NCBI RefSeq assembly: GCF_019969725.1
Contig: NZ_JAHXYW010000021.1
Span: 1 to 58,052, forward strand
Reading direction: 5' to 3'
From: Neobacillus bataviensis
Lineage (GTDB): Bacteria; Bacillota; Bacilli; Bacillales_B; DSM-18226
Length of the DNA stretch: 58,052 nucleotides
A program made the translations under genes and the position numbers. The notes under the pieces are model-generated. The model had not been told where the DNA came from and ran no database searches. It saw nothing but the letters and a program-made list of their open reading frames with translations. Positions 9,139 through 18,023 of this stretch are shown here, piece after piece; within the stretch, counting starts at the first letter, position 1, and every line of letters begins with the position of its first letter.

Positions 9139-9297
9139 ATGTGGGTCATCACTTCCTATTCAAATTCAAATATTACTATGTATGAATTTGACTCAGAAGA
9201 AGATGCAAGAGCTGCTGACGAAAACATGGAAGGCTATAGGATTATTTCTGAGATTGTTTACATTACTGATCAAAATAGGGAATTAGTCGCTATTTAA
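9139..9297 (+). CDS. Small conserved hypothetical protein
   Basis: 52 aa with an excellent ribosome site (GGAGGAG, 6 bp before ATG). Sequence starts MWVITSYSNSNITMYEFDSE and ends TDQNRELVAI; acidic, soluble, no Cys. Proteins of this layout are common in Bacillus, but I know no function. It sits between glutamate dehydrogenase and hutU. Confidence 0.7.
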   Translation: MWVITSYSNSNITMYEFDSEEDARAADENMEGYRIISEIVYITDQNRELVAI

Positions 9298-9500
9298 GAT
9301 CTTTACAATGAATCGACCTTTATTTATTGGATTATAAAAATAATAAACAAATCTAAAAATATTGCTATTTTTGATAAAAACTTTTATATAAACACCCGCA
9401 ATTTTTAAATAATTTATAAGTTTTCGAATTTTCTGTTCGTATTTTTCAAATGATTTTATTTTTATAATTAAGCCATAGTTAAACAAAAGGAGTTAATGTT

Positions 9501-11174
9501 ATGGAAACGAAAACATCTGGAAAAAGAATCATTAAAAATTATATAGGTACGGAACTACATGCAAAAGGCTGGATTCAAGAAGCTGCTCTTCGCATGCTTT
9601 ATAACAACCTAGACCAAGAAGTAGCAGAAAGACCAGAAGATCTTGTTGTCTACGGCGGGATTGGGAAAGCTGCTCGTAACTGGGAATCTTTTGATGCAAT
9701 TGTGAAAACGCTTTTAGAACTAGAAGATGATGAAACACTTCTAGTTCAATCAGGTAAGCCAGTAGTTGTATGGAAATCACACAAAGATGCACCACGCGTA
9801 TTGCTTGCGAACTCAAACCTTGTACCTGCATGGGCAAACTGGGAGCATTTCCATGAGCTAGATAAAAAAGGCTTGATGATGTACGGTCAAATGACAGCAG
9901 GCAGCTGGATCTATATTGGAAGCCAAGGTATTGTTCAAGGTACGTATGAAACATTTGCAGAACTTGCACGTCAAGAGTTTGGCGGATCTTTAAAACATAC
10001 CATTACATTAACAGCAGGTCTTGGCGGAATGGGCGGTGCTCAGCCACTTGCAGTAACCATGAACGATGGAGTTTGTATCGCGATCGATGTAGATGAATGG
10101 AGAATTGACCGACGTATCGAAACAAGATACTTGGATGTAAAAACAAAAGACCTTGATGAGGCGCTTAAAATAGCGTTTGAAGCGAAAAAAGTAGGAAAAG
10201 CACTTTCCATCGGACTTCTTGGCAATGCAGCAGAAATCTTACCATTAATGATTGAAAAAGGCTTCAACCCAGATGTACTAACAGACCAAACTTCAGCTCA
10301 CGATCCGCTTAATGGATATGTTCCAGTTGGTTATTCACTAGAAGAAGCAGCTAGTTTAAGAGAAGAAGATCCTACACTATATGTAAAGCTATCTAAACAA
10401 AGCATGGCAACACACGTAAAAGCAATGCTTACAATGCAGCAAAAAGGCGCTGTTACATTTGACTACGGTAACAATATCCGTCAGGTAGCAAAAGACGAAG
10501 GCGTAGAAAATGCATTTGATTTCCCTGGATTCGTTCCAGCCTACATCCGACCACTGTTCTGTGAGGGAAAAGGACCTTTCCGATGGGCAGCTTTATCTGG
10601 CGATCCAGAAGATATCCGTAAAATTGACGAAGCATTACTTCGTGTATATAAAGATGATGAGCATCTTTGCAAATGGGTACGTATGGCACAAGAAAGAATT
10701 GCGTTTCAAGGTCTTCCTGCACGTATTTGCTGGCTTGGATACGGTGAAAGAGCCCGTTTTGGTAAAATTATTAACGACATGGTTGCTTCAGGTGAAGTTT
10801 CCGCGCCAATCGTTATCGGTCGTGATCACTTGGATGCTGGTTCTGTTGCTTCTCCAAACCGTGAAACAGAAAGCATGAAAGACGGCAGTGATGCAGTATC
10901 TGACTGGCCAATCCTAAATGCGATGATTAACGCAGTTGGAGGCGCAAGCTGGATTTCTTTACACCATGGCGGCGGCGTAGGTATGGGATATTCTCAGCAC
11001 TCTGGTATGGTTATCGTTGCCGATGGCACGAAAGAAGCAGAAGCACGTTTAGAGCGCGTATTAACGACTGACCCTGGTATGGGTGTTGTCCGCCATGCTG
11101 ACGCTGGTTATGAACTAGCGATTAAAACAGCGAGAGAAAAAGACATCAAAATGCCAATGTTAAAGCAAGACTAA
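9501..11174 (+). CDS. hutU: Urocanate hydratase
   Basis: 557 aa, full length. Converts urocanate to imidazolonepropionate using tightly bound NAD+. Highly conserved stretches are visible: [36 protein letters not shown] (NAD-binding Gly-rich region), [14 protein letters not shown] and [33 protein letters not shown] precedes ATG. The next pathway enzymes HutI and HutG are not in this window, so the pathway must be completed elsewhere. Confidence 0.97.
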   Translation: METKTSGKRIIKNYIGTELHAKGWIQEAALRMLYNNLDQEVAERPEDLVVYGGIGKAARNWESFDAIVKTLLELEDDETLLVQSGKPVVVWKSHKDAPRVLLANSNLVPAWANWEHFHELDKKGLMMYGQMTAGSWIYIGSQGIVQGTYETFAELARQEFGGSLKHTITLTAGLGGMGGAQPLAVTMNDGVCIAIDVDEWRIDRRIETRYLDVKTKDLDEALKIAFEAKKVGKALSIGLLGNAAEILPLMIEKGFNPDVLTDQTSAHDPLNGYVPVGYSLEEAASLREEDPTLYVKLSKQSMATHVKAMLTMQQKGAVTFDYGNNIRQVAKDEGVENAFDFPGFVPAYIRPLFCEGKGPFRWAALSGDPEDIRKIDEALLRVYKDDEHLCKWVRMAQERIAFQGLPARICWLGYGERARFGKIINDMVASGEVSAPIVIGRDHLDAGSVASPNRETESMKDGSDAVSDWPILNAMINAVGGASWISLHHGGGVGMGYSQHSGMVIVADGTKEAEARLERVLTTDPGMGVVRHADAGYELAIKTAREKDIKMPMLKQD

Positions 11175-11237
11175 GACCAGACCGAAACGAATGAGTAAAG
11201 CACTTTTTATCAGAAATGCTTCTCAGCTCTTACCTTA

Positions 11238-11262
11238 AAGGGGAGCTTAACAACTCCCCTTG
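11238..11262 (+). terminator. Hairpin after hutU
   Basis: AAGGGGAG CTTAACAA CTCCCCTT; downstream tract is weak (GTAAAAGG), so termination may be partial. Confidence 0.55.
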
Positions 11263-11363
11263 TAAAAGGTGTGATGTATGAGCAAAAGTATAGAAGAATA
11301 TCGCCAGGATCTGCATGAATGAGCAAAGAGTAAAATTTTTTGATAGAAATGTGGAGTGGGAAT

Positions 11364-11969
11364 ATGACTTATTCAATAAAATTTGTAAAAAAAAATGAAC
11401 AAACTACGAATTTATGGTCCGGTGGAAAAACAACGCAACTGGCCATTTATCCTGAAGATGCGGAATATAGTAAACGGAATTTCCAATGGCGCATTAGTAC
11501 TGCTGATATCGAAGTAGAAGATTCCCTATTTACGCATCTGCCAGGTATCCAAAGAGTAATAATGACACTTGAAGGTGAAATGTATCTTGTGCATGAAGGA
11601 AAACATTCGGTGGTTTTGAAGCCTTTTGAGCAAGATCGCTTTGATGGTGGATGGACAACACGAAGCAAAGGGAGCGTTAGGGATTTTAATTTAATGTTAT
11701 CAGGGGGGTGGGATGGAGGGCTTACCTGCATTCAGGTTAATAAGGATATTCAAGATTTAATGTTAGAAATGACAGGAACGGCAGAGGTTTTTTATTGTGT
11801 TGATGGAATGGTAGGAGTTGAAATAGGTGAAGAAGACCCTTTATTTTTCGAAAAAGGCGATACATTGATTATTATGAGGGAGAATTTATCTGAGGAAATG
11901 AGTATTAAGTTTCGTCGTAAAATGGAAAAAACGGTTACGATTATTAGAGCAATCATGGTTGTTTCGTAA
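11364..11969 (+). CDS. hutD: HutD/Ves family protein
   Basis: 201 aa. ATG 11364 is chosen because GGAGTGGG lies just upstream. A bicupin of the HutD family, proposed to limit or tune histidine catabolism in Pseudomonas; its ligand there is thought to be formimino-glutamate or a relative. Family signatures: NLWSGGKTTQLAIYP, FQWRISTADIE, and FDGGWTTRSKGSVRDFNLM. Its place beside hutU supports the call. Confidence 0.85.
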   Translation: MTYSIKFVKKNEQTTNLWSGGKTTQLAIYPEDAEYSKRNFQWRISTADIEVEDSLFTHLPGIQRVIMTLEGEMYLVHEGKHSVVLKPFEQDRFDGGWTTRSKGSVRDFNLMLSGGWDGGLTCIQVNKDIQDLMLEMTGTAEVFYCVDGMVGVEIGEEDPLFFEKGDTLIIMRENLSEEMSIKFRRKMEKTVTIIRAIMVVS

Positions 11970-12098
11970 CATGAAGCCTAATTCTAAGTATTGCAGCTGC
12001 TGAAAAAAATCAATCAATATCACAGTAACTGATGTCTTGGAATTACTTCAATTAATGTACTATTTTTGAAGATTTTATTATTTCAATAAATGAATCTA

Positions 12099-12112
12099 TG
12101 AAAGCGCTTTTT
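12099..12112 (+). promoter_or_regulatory. Candidate cre (CcpA) site upstream of the permease
   Basis: TGAAAGCGCTTTTT matches the TGWAANCG half of the catabolite-repression consensus, with a poorer right half. Located 71 bp before the permease start, it would place uptake under carbon control as is usual for hut genes. Confidence 0.45.
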
Positions 12113-12182
12113 TATACAGTCTTATTGTATTTTTAAGATTGTATAAGAATTAATTATAAGAGACTAAAAAAAGAGGTGTTTT

Positions 12183-13664
12183 ATGCAAACGGTACAAAAA
12201 ATACAAACTCAGCAAACAAATCCAGGAGAACAACATGAACACTTAGAAAGAAAATTAAAAACTAGGCACTTATCAATGATTGCCATCGGTGGAACGATTG
12301 GAACGGGTCTCTTTTTAGCTAGTGGTACTACCATTCATGATGCTGGTCCAGGGGGGGCGATTGCGGCCTATCTTATTGCCGGGATCATGGTTTATTTCCT
12401 CATGACAAGCTTATCGGAGATGGCTGCATTTATACCAATTTCGGGTTCTTTTAGTACCTATACAGCAAGATTTGTTGACCCTGCCTTAGGGTTTGCTGTT
12501 GGCTGGAATTATTGGTATAACAATGCTATTATTCTTGCTCTTGAATTATCGGCTTCTTCATTGATTATGAAATATTGGCTGCCTAATGTTCCAGGCATTA
12601 TCTGGAGTGCAATTTTTCTCGTCCTTATTTTTGGTCTAAATGTTTTATCTGTAAAAGGTTATGGTGAATCCGAATTTTGGTTTTCCATTATCAAGGTTGT
12701 AACCATTATGATTTTTATTGTTGTTGGATTATTGATGATCTTTGGAATTATGAATGGACATACCGGTGGATTTGGAAATCTTACCAAAGGAGAGGCGCCA
12801 TTTAAGGGAGGTCTTTTATCCATATTTAGTGTCTTTATGGTAGTAGGATTTGCCTTTCAAGGAACTGAAATGGTTGGAGTAGCTGCAGGTGAAAGTGAAA
12901 ATCCTGAAAAAAATATCCCTAAAGCGATTAAGCAAATCTTCTGGCGAATTCTTTTATTCTATGTTTTAGCCATTTTCGTCATCGGATGCTTAGTTAGCTA
13001 TAATGATCCCAATTTATTAAGTTCCGATCTTGAAAATATAGGGGTAAGTCCATTTACTCTTGTTTTTAAACATGCTGGGCTGGCATTTGCCGCAGCTGCC
13101 ATGAATGCTGTCATCCTTACATCCGTTTTATCTGCAGGAAACTCATGTTTATATGTTGGTTCACGGGTCCTATGGGTATTGGCAGAAGAAGGTAAAGCAC
13201 CAGCATTCTTGAAAAAAGTAAATAAAGGCGGCGTTCCGGTAAACGCGTTATATATGACTACTTTTGTGGGAATGCTTTGCTTCCTAACCTCTTTTTTCGG
13301 GGATGGAGCAGTTTATTCATGGTTATTAAATGCTGCCGGTCTAGCAGGTTATCTCTCTTGGTTAAGTATTTCTGTTACTCATTATCGATTCCGAAAAGCT
13401 TTTATTGCGCAAGGCAGAGACTTTAAAGATCTTCCTTATTTTGCGAAATGGTTCCCGTTAGGACCAATACTAGCGACAATATTATGTTTAGTGGCAATGC
13501 TCGGAACAAATTACGGGGCATTTATCGGGGATAAGATTGACTGGTATGGAATTCTGGTTTCATATATTGGATTACCTTTATTCTTACTTGGATATTTTAG
13601 CTATAAAATTGTAAAGAAATCAAAGATGGTTCCATTACAAGAGGCTGATTTCAGTCGAGAATAA
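12183..13664 (+). CDS. Amino-acid permease, APC superfamily (LysP/histidine-permease-like)
   Basis: 493 aa with 12 predicted membrane helices. The family motif IAIGGTIGTGLFLASG follows the N-terminal RHLSM. GAGQ-type helix regions and ENPEKNIPKAIKQIFWRI are typical of the amino-acid transporter (AAT) subfamily. Its place next to hutD makes histidine the best guess for substrate, although the sequence is also LysP-like. GAGGTG upstream; its own terminator follows. Confidence 0.85.
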   Translation: MQTVQKIQTQQTNPGEQHEHLERKLKTRHLSMIAIGGTIGTGLFLASGTTIHDAGPGGAIAAYLIAGIMVYFLMTSLSEMAAFIPISGSFSTYTARFVDPALGFAVGWNYWYNNAIILALELSASSLIMKYWLPNVPGIIWSAIFLVLIFGLNVLSVKGYGESEFWFSIIKVVTIMIFIVVGLLMIFGIMNGHTGGFGNLTKGEAPFKGGLLSIFSVFMVVGFAFQGTEMVGVAAGESENPEKNIPKAIKQIFWRILLFYVLAIFVIGCLVSYNDPNLLSSDLENIGVSPFTLVFKHAGLAFAAAAMNAVILTSVLSAGNSCLYVGSRVLWVLAEEGKAPAFLKKVNKGGVPVNALYMTTFVGMLCFLTSFFGDGAVYSWLLNAAGLAGYLSWLSISVTHYRFRKAFIAQGRDFKDLPYFAKWFPLGPILATILCLVAMLGTNYGAFIGDKIDWYGILVSYIGLPLFLLGYFSYKIVKKSKMVPLQEADFSRE

Positions 13665-13675
13665 AATCACTTTTT

Positions 13676-13707
13676 CACTAACGCTTTGGAATTTCAAAGC
13701 GTTAGTG
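13676..13707 (+). terminator. Hairpin after the permease
   Basis: CACTAACGCTTTG / CAAAGCGTTAGTG, a perfect 13-bp stem with GAATTT loop; downstream ATATTTATAT is T-rich but not a clean T-run. Confidence 0.7.
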
Positions 13708-14059
13708 ATATTTATATGGCGTGTTTTCCATACAGATATCAGATGAAATAGAGTATCGTTTGAATGATAATATAGATTTTATTTATAATAAAGTTTTTTT
13801 AAAACGCAAATTAGACTATCCACAATCGGGCCAATTCTGCTGCATGAATTGTGCTCTTTTTTATGTTAAGGGCCATTTAATGAAAGAAAAATCTCAAGCA
13901 TGATTGAATATTCATGTTAACAGCAGCATGGAGTTTGTGAAGGATTGCACTTAAACTATAGAGGCAGGTTAGTAGCAAAGTTATTCATATTAATTATAGA
14001 GAATTAATAAAATGATAAGTAACTAATTGGTTACTTTAGCCGAGTAGAAAGGGGATTTT
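13708..14059. other. Intergenic stretch with repeat debris
   Basis: Holds a Q-like fragment (CACAATCGGGCCAATTCTGC... 13832-13866) and the deletion-type TSL copy at 13934. I regard the 60-codon open frame through 13721-13903 as chance, because its second half is repeat sequence. Confidence 0.45.
13934..13973 (+). repeat. TSL repeat, internally deleted copy
   Basis: The long-left end TTTGTGAAGGATTGCACTT is joined directly to a right-arm GAGGCAGGTTAGTAG; the central hairpin is missing. This is the product expected from recombination between the two AACTAACGG direct repeats inside the element. Confidence 0.65.
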
Positions 14060-14224
14060 ATGAATAAAACAACCTTTTACTTTTGGATGAGTGTAATTGC
14101 TTTAATCTCTGTTTTTTCAGGAGAAATTGTAACGTTTATGATGCTTTTCTTAATTCTAGTTACTTTAAAAGAAATACATCAAATCTTAATGGAATTTTAT
14201 GACGATTGGAAAGGCAAGAACTAA
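14060..14224 (+). CDS. Small membrane protein
   Basis: 54 aa: MNKTTFYFWMSVIALIS start, two adjoining hydrophobic segments and a charged tail ending DDWKGKN. GAAAGGGG lies 6 bp before ATG. Single-gene unit between repeat copies. No family recognised. Confidence 0.6.
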   Translation: MNKTTFYFWMSVIALISVFSGEIVTFMMLFLILVTLKEIHQILMEFYDDWKGKN

Positions 14225-14247
14225 CGTTAAAAATATATTCATCATTA

Positions 14248-14338
14248 CTCTTGTTCAACTATCGGGTCCAAGAGTTATAGAAATGATCGCTGCGGCGGTC
14301 TTTTTTAAATTTCCGAACTAACTGGAGTTTAGTTTCCG
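14248..14338 (+). repeat. TSL repeat, copy 6
   Basis: CTTGTTCAACTATCGGGTCC left arm, GATCGCTGCGGCGGTC hairpin with T6, right arm CGAACTAACTGGAGTTTAGTTTCCG. Starts 24 bp after the small membrane gene. Confidence 0.85.
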
Positions 14339-14565
14339 TGCTACCACTGGTTGCTTGCTTTTAAATGCTAATAATGTGAATAGTTGTTGCGTCAGTTCAT
14401 CCCGAAACATCAAGAATTGGATCGTTGATGAAAGTTAAATAAAAAGGATAAGTATTAGGATTTTGGCAAAATCTCCGTTCCCTCACCATATATTATGCTT
14501 ACGTACTATTTTATTTCTGCGTTAATTGTTTGAATTCTAGCAAAGCAGAAAGGGAGGTGGAAATT
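14339..14565. other. Intergenic region ahead of the RNA-repair pair
   Basis: About 230 bp with no ORF of note. It must carry the promoter for the kinase-HD gene, but no convincing -35/-10 pair is visible. Confidence 0.4.
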
Positions 14566-15522
14566 ATGCAAAAAGTAATCTATACCGTCGGAATTCCTGG
14601 AAGCGGAAAAAGCCATTTAGCACAAGAGCTTGCCAAAAAAGAAAAACTCGTGCTTTTATCTACCGATGACATCCGGCAGCAACTATTCGGCGACGCAGGA
14701 GTCCAAAAATCGCGGATTGTCTACCGGGTGCTTTTCGAGAGGTTGAATGAACTTGTCGCTGCAGGCAAATCCGTTGTGGTCGATTCGACCAACATCGAAC
14801 GGGAGAGAAGGAAGTTCAACCTATCGAAATTAAAAAACGTTAGGAAAGAATGCTACTATTTGGACACGCCGTTTGAAATTTGCCTCAAACGAAACGTAGA
14901 ACGAAAGCGGAATGTGGAGTACCGCATCATGGAAAAATACCGGAAGAATCTAGAATTTCCCATGGTTGGCGAAGGATTTGACGAGATCCAGATCATCCAT
15001 ACGCCGAGTTTATACGATATCACAAAGGAAGACTTCATTGACTTAGTTGAAAATAAGCTATCCTACGAAGAATTATTCGAAAGGCTTAAACACATGCCGC
15101 CTTTTAGCGGCATGTACCGGTTCAACCAGGAAAATCCCCACCATCAGTTCTTATTGTGCGAGCATACGTATCTTGTTTACGAATACATCAACGAAACATA
15201 TGTAGGGAAAGACAAGTTGGCGCTCGTGATGACTGCCCTTTTTCATGACGCTGGAAAGCCATTTTGCAAGATGTATAAACCCATGAGAGGGAGCTATAGC
15301 TATTATGGGCATGAAAATGTGAGCGCTCAGCTTGCCTGCCATTTCCTCATAGAACTTGGGTTTGAGAAAGAATTCGTCCTAAAGGTCGCAAACCTTGTTC
15401 AGCTTCATATGCTGATTTCATTCGGCGGAGATAGAGGTGCTAGTGAAATTTATCACCTGATCGGGGATAATGAATTGACAAATCTGTATTTTTTCAGGGA
15501 GGCGGACCGATATGGGAAATGA
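14566..15522 (+). CDS. P-loop polynucleotide-kinase-like domain fused to an HD phosphohydrolase
   Basis: 318 aa; ATG 14566 chosen for GGGAGGTGG 6 bp upstream. N-terminal P-loop kinase: GIPGSGKS (9-16), STDDIRQ (32-38, the D/R signature of T4 Pnk-type kinases) and VVVDSTN. C-terminal HD domain (~190-310): CEHTYLVYEY, ALFHDAGKP (the HD pair) and YGHENVSAQLA. It therefore looks able to phosphorylate 5' ends and remove phosphate or cyclic phosphate from 3' ends. It overlaps the RNA-ligase start by 11 bp, so the two are coupled and likely act on the same broken RNA. Substrate unknown. Confidence 0.85.
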   Translation: MQKVIYTVGIPGSGKSHLAQELAKKEKLVLLSTDDIRQQLFGDAGVQKSRIVYRVLFERLNELVAAGKSVVVDSTNIERERRKFNLSKLKNVRKECYYLDTPFEICLKRNVERKRNVEYRIMEKYRKNLEFPMVGEGFDEIQIIHTPSLYDITKEDFIDLVENKLSYEELFERLKHMPPFSGMYRFNQENPHHQFLLCEHTYLVYEYINETYVGKDKLALVMTALFHDAGKPFCKMYKPMRGSYSYYGHENVSAQLACHFLIELGFEKEFVLKVANLVQLHMLISFGGDRGASEIYHLIGDNELTNLYFFREADRYGK

Positions 15523-16096
15523 TTTTATGAAATATCCCAAAAGCTATCATTTGCCCTGGAGTGAAGGTTTTACTTCGGATGACAAAAGAATGAAGAAAAT
15601 TGAACACTTCATCGGGAAGGAAATAGTGGTAACAGAAAAGTTAGACGGGGAGAATCTCACGATGTACCGTAACCATATTCATGCCAGAAGCATCGATTCC
15701 GCAGATCACGAATCGCGCCACTGGGTTAAGATGTTTCATTCTACGTTCGCCTATCGGTTACCTGAGAAGTGGCGGTTTTGCGGCGAGAATGTCTACGCCA
15801 CCCACAGCATCCATTATCAGGAACTTTCGAGCTACTTTTATCTATTCAATATCTGGAATAAGGAAAATGTCTGCCTCAGCTGGGATGAAACGGTCAAATG
15901 GGCTACGAAACTCGGAATTGAAACGGTACCGGTGTTGTATAGGGGCATTTTCGATGAAAAGAAAGTGAAAGAATCCTACGTTAAACAATCAGCATTAGGC
16001 GGCGAACAAGAGGGGTACGTCGTCAGGTTATCCGAATCCTTTCACTATGACGACTTCAAATTTGCCGTAGGCAAATTTGTAAGGAAGGTGCAATAA
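15512..16096 (+). CDS. Small Rnl2-type RNA ligase
   Basis: 194 aa. Nucleotidyltransferase motifs in order: motif I EKLDGEN with Lys43 as the AMP-accepting lysine, motif III FCGENVYA (~90), motif IV EGYVVRL (~167) and motif V KFAVGKFVRK at the C-terminus. It would seal 3'-OH/5'-phosphate RNA ends via AMP intermediates. It stops after motif V, without the extra C-terminal domain of T4 Rnl2, so it is a minimal ligase. Start ATG 15512 has GGAGGCGG upstream inside the kinase gene. Paired with the end-healing kinase-HD protein. Confidence 0.88.
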   Translation: MGNDFMKYPKSYHLPWSEGFTSDDKRMKKIEHFIGKEIVVTEKLDGENLTMYRNHIHARSIDSADHESRHWVKMFHSTFAYRLPEKWRFCGENVYATHSIHYQELSSYFYLFNIWNKENVCLSWDETVKWATKLGIETVPVLYRGIFDEKKVKESYVKQSALGGEQEGYVVRLSESFHYDDFKFAVGKFVRKVQ

Positions 16097-16185
16097 GATA
16101 TTATCTTTACTCTTCTAATAACCGATATTGTACATAAAATCATAATTAAGAGTTTGAAATTTTTGAGGGTTGAGGAGATATAAAA

Positions 16186-16302
16186 ATGATAAAAATTGCC
16201 TCTGGTATAGGTGAATTTGTGTTTTCACTCCTTTTTCTTTCAGTTTTCTTATATTGGGTTTATATAACATTCATAAAAAAACGTAATTATGTTGTATTTT
16301 GA
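16186..16302 (+). CDS. Small single-TM protein
   Basis: 38 aa: MIKIASGIGEFVFSLLFLSV, a hydrophobic stretch to WVYITF, then KKRNYVVF. GAGGAGATATAAAA precedes ATG. No family recognised; possibly a remnant or small membrane peptide. Confidence 0.45.
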   Translation: MIKIASGIGEFVFSLLFLSVFLYWVYITFIKKRNYVVF

Positions 16303-16340
16303 ATTTGTTTTTATGTTTTGGTGACTGTATTCTCTCTGGG

Positions 16341-16366
16341 TACTTACGGGTGCAATAGTTAAAAAT
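16341..16366 (+). repeat. TSL repeat, left-arm fragment
   Basis: TACTTACGGGTGCAATAGTT only; the central hairpin and right arm are absent. Confidence 0.5.
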
Positions 16367-16391
16367 ACAATTCAGGTGTTTTTATAAGGAT

Positions 16392-16421
16392 AAAGGGAAC
16401 TTCAACTATGTGAAGGCCCTT
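16392..16421 (-). terminator. Terminator of the DUF6429-like gene
   Basis: Minus strand AAGGGCCTTCA ... TGAAGTTCCCTT hairpin adjoining the stop codon, followed by TATCCTTAT; weak T-tract. Confidence 0.5.
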
Positions 16422-16659
16422 ACTGTTGTTTTATATTATATTTTTTCATCAACTCTTTGGCGATTTCGATTCCTTTTTCAGTTAGATATACTGATTTTGA
16501 TCGTTTGCTGTCACGAATAAAATCATTCTCTGATAATTCATTAAGTGACTCGAAAGGGTAACCTTTCCAACTTCTTTGAACTTCACCTAAACCAATATCC
16601 TCTTTAAAGGATGTTAAATATAAAAGCAGTAATGTTAATTCATCAATCTGATCTTTCAT
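16420..16659 (-). CDS. DUF6429-like winged-helix protein
   Basis: 79 aa; start at MKDQIDEL (16659), with AAAGGAAAGGAC upstream on the minus strand. The body LTLLLLYLTSF, RSWKGYPFESLNELSE, SKRSKSVYLTEKGIE follows the DUF6429 pattern, a small winged-helix-like fold with a terminal LTEKG wing. Function unknown. Confidence 0.75.
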   Translation of the reverse strand: MKDQIDELTLLLLYLTSFKEDIGLGEVQRSWKGYPFESLNELSENDFIRDSKRSKSVYLTEKGIEIAKELMKKYNIKQQ

Positions 16660-16825
16660 TTGAACGTTAGTCCTTTCCTTTTTTTTATAATGTAACTTAA
16701 ACAAAGTAAATATTAAAGCAAGAAATAAGTAAATAAATAGATTGACAAATAATTGTTAGATTACTTTTCTAATGATGTTTATTAAATCTGTAGCTAAAAA
16801 TTCTGCTCCCTATGACTGCTTTTGT

Positions 16826-16861
16826 TTATTCTACTAACGAGGGAAGTTTAGTTCAAGAAGG
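16826..16861 (+). repeat. TSL repeat, right-arm fragment
   Basis: TTATTCTACTAACGAGGGAAG followed by TTTAGTTCAAGAAG; left arm and hairpin lost. Confidence 0.55.
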
Positions 16862-16917
16862 AAATTGTTTTATAGGTAACGAAAGTAGTAGTTAAAACAA
16901 TTTAAAGGTGAATCGTT

Positions 16918-17343
16918 ATGACTACAGCAAATTCCCATTATCCACGTACAGGATTACGATTAAGATGTGAAATAGGTGTAAATCCAAAAGTAAGAAGTTC
17001 TTGTTTAAACTTTGCAGCTTGGTTACGCTTAAATATGGAATTTCCAATTAGGGTTGTTGTTTATCTAAAAAAGAACTATCAAATTAAAAATAGATAAACT
17101 AAAGAGTTGGTAAGTGCAACGTTCTTTGCACCATTTGATAAAAACGTTGAACCCTATATAAGAATAGCTACTGGTGACTATAAAGAATTAGTATTAGAAC
17201 GTGGAGAAATTGATGCCCTTTGGGCTATTTTAGGCAGTATGGCACACGAGATTACCCATTATCAACAATGGGTTGAGGATAAAGATTTGGATGAGGATGA
17301 AGCAGAGAATAAAAGTGAAGAAATTATTAGATGGTTTTGCTGA
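16918..17343 (+). pseudogene. HEITH-motif (zincin-like) protein, broken by an in-frame TAA
   Basis: The frame starting MTTANSHYPRTGLRLR runs 59 codons to TAA at 17095-17097 and then continues in the same frame for 81 codons to 17343. The second part carries MAHEITHYQQW, an HExxH-type metal site, and an acidic tail. Both halves read as one conserved ~140-aa Bacillus protein, so a single nonsense change is the simplest explanation. AAAGGTG precedes ATG. Read-through or a re-start at 17107 (GTTG context) is possible but unsupported. Confidence 0.75.
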
Positions 17344-17358
17344 ATCTTTATAATAACA

Positions 17359-17450
17359 CTTCTTCTTCTACTAATGGGGACAAGTGTTAAGGAAAGTGAT
17401 CGCTGCCGCGGTCTTTTCTTGTTGTACTAGCGGGGCAGGATAGTCAAATA
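17359..17450 (+). repeat. TSL repeat, copy 9
   Basis: Left arm CTTCTTCTACTAATGGGGACAA, hairpin GATCGCTGCCGCGGTC, right arm TACTAGCGGGGCAG...ATAGTCAAATAA. Confidence 0.82.
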
Positions 17451-17459
17451 ACAGTTTCC

Positions 17460-17726
17460 TTATAGATTAAAAAAATCTAAAATGAAAATTAAAGCGAACA
17501 TAAAAGATGCTATAAAATATAAAATAAAATTAGCTTTTTTTTCCTTTAATAAATAATTCTCAATTCCAATTAGCAGTAAGAGTAAAGATAGAAATACATC
17601 ACCATATGAACGATTGATGTCTATGAAAAACAGCGAAAAATATCCAAAAATTAAAACAAGCTGTAAATAAAAAAGGGGTTTTATCCTTTTCTGCTTTTTT
17701 TCGAAGAATTTATTTAAAAGACCCAT
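17460..17726 (-). CDS. Small three-TM protein, DUF3953-like
   Basis: 88 aa from ATG 17726 (AGGATTG upstream). After a basic N-terminus (KKFFEKKQKR-like) come three hydrophobic segments with the middle LLLLLIGIENYLLKEKKA, a layout seen in DUF3953 proteins. Function unknown. Lies alone between TSL copies 9 and 10, in reverse orientation. Confidence 0.55.
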   Translation of the reverse strand: MGLLNKFFEKKQKRIKPLFYLQLVLIFGYFSLFFIDINRSYGDVFLSLLLLLIGIENYLLKEKKANFILYFIASFMFALIFILDFFNL

Positions 17727-17822
17727 TGTCAAATCAATCCTATCTTAAAGTGTTAATGTAATTATACTTAATTAAGGGCACTTTAGGATAGCACCATTAT
17801 TTAGAAGTACCCCTTTTAAATA

Positions 17823-17931
17823 AGATTGTGAAAGATTACACTTAAACTAAAGGGTGCAAGAGTTAAAGAACAGGGATCGCTGCGGCGGTCCTTTTTCTTG
17901 TTGTACTAACGAAGCAGGATAGTTGATTAAG
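17823..17931 (+). repeat. TSL repeat, copy 10 (long-left, complete)
   Basis: AGATTGTGAAAGATTACACTT left extension, AAACTAAAGGGTGCAAGAG, hairpin GGGATCGCTGCGGCGGTCC with T5, right arm TACTAACGAAGCAG...ATAGTTGATTAAG. One of the best full-length copies. Confidence 0.9.
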
Positions 17932-18023
17932 GAAATGCTAAAATAGAAGTTGATTTCCGTTGCTTATATTATTAATGTTTATAAGTGCTGCTTTTAATTT
18001 AGAAAAAATTTGGGGAGGTAAAA

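Noticed and set aside
13721..13903. 60-codon + strand frame after the permease
   Set aside because: No ribosome site, and its second half is Q-like repeat sequence (CACAATCGGGCC...).
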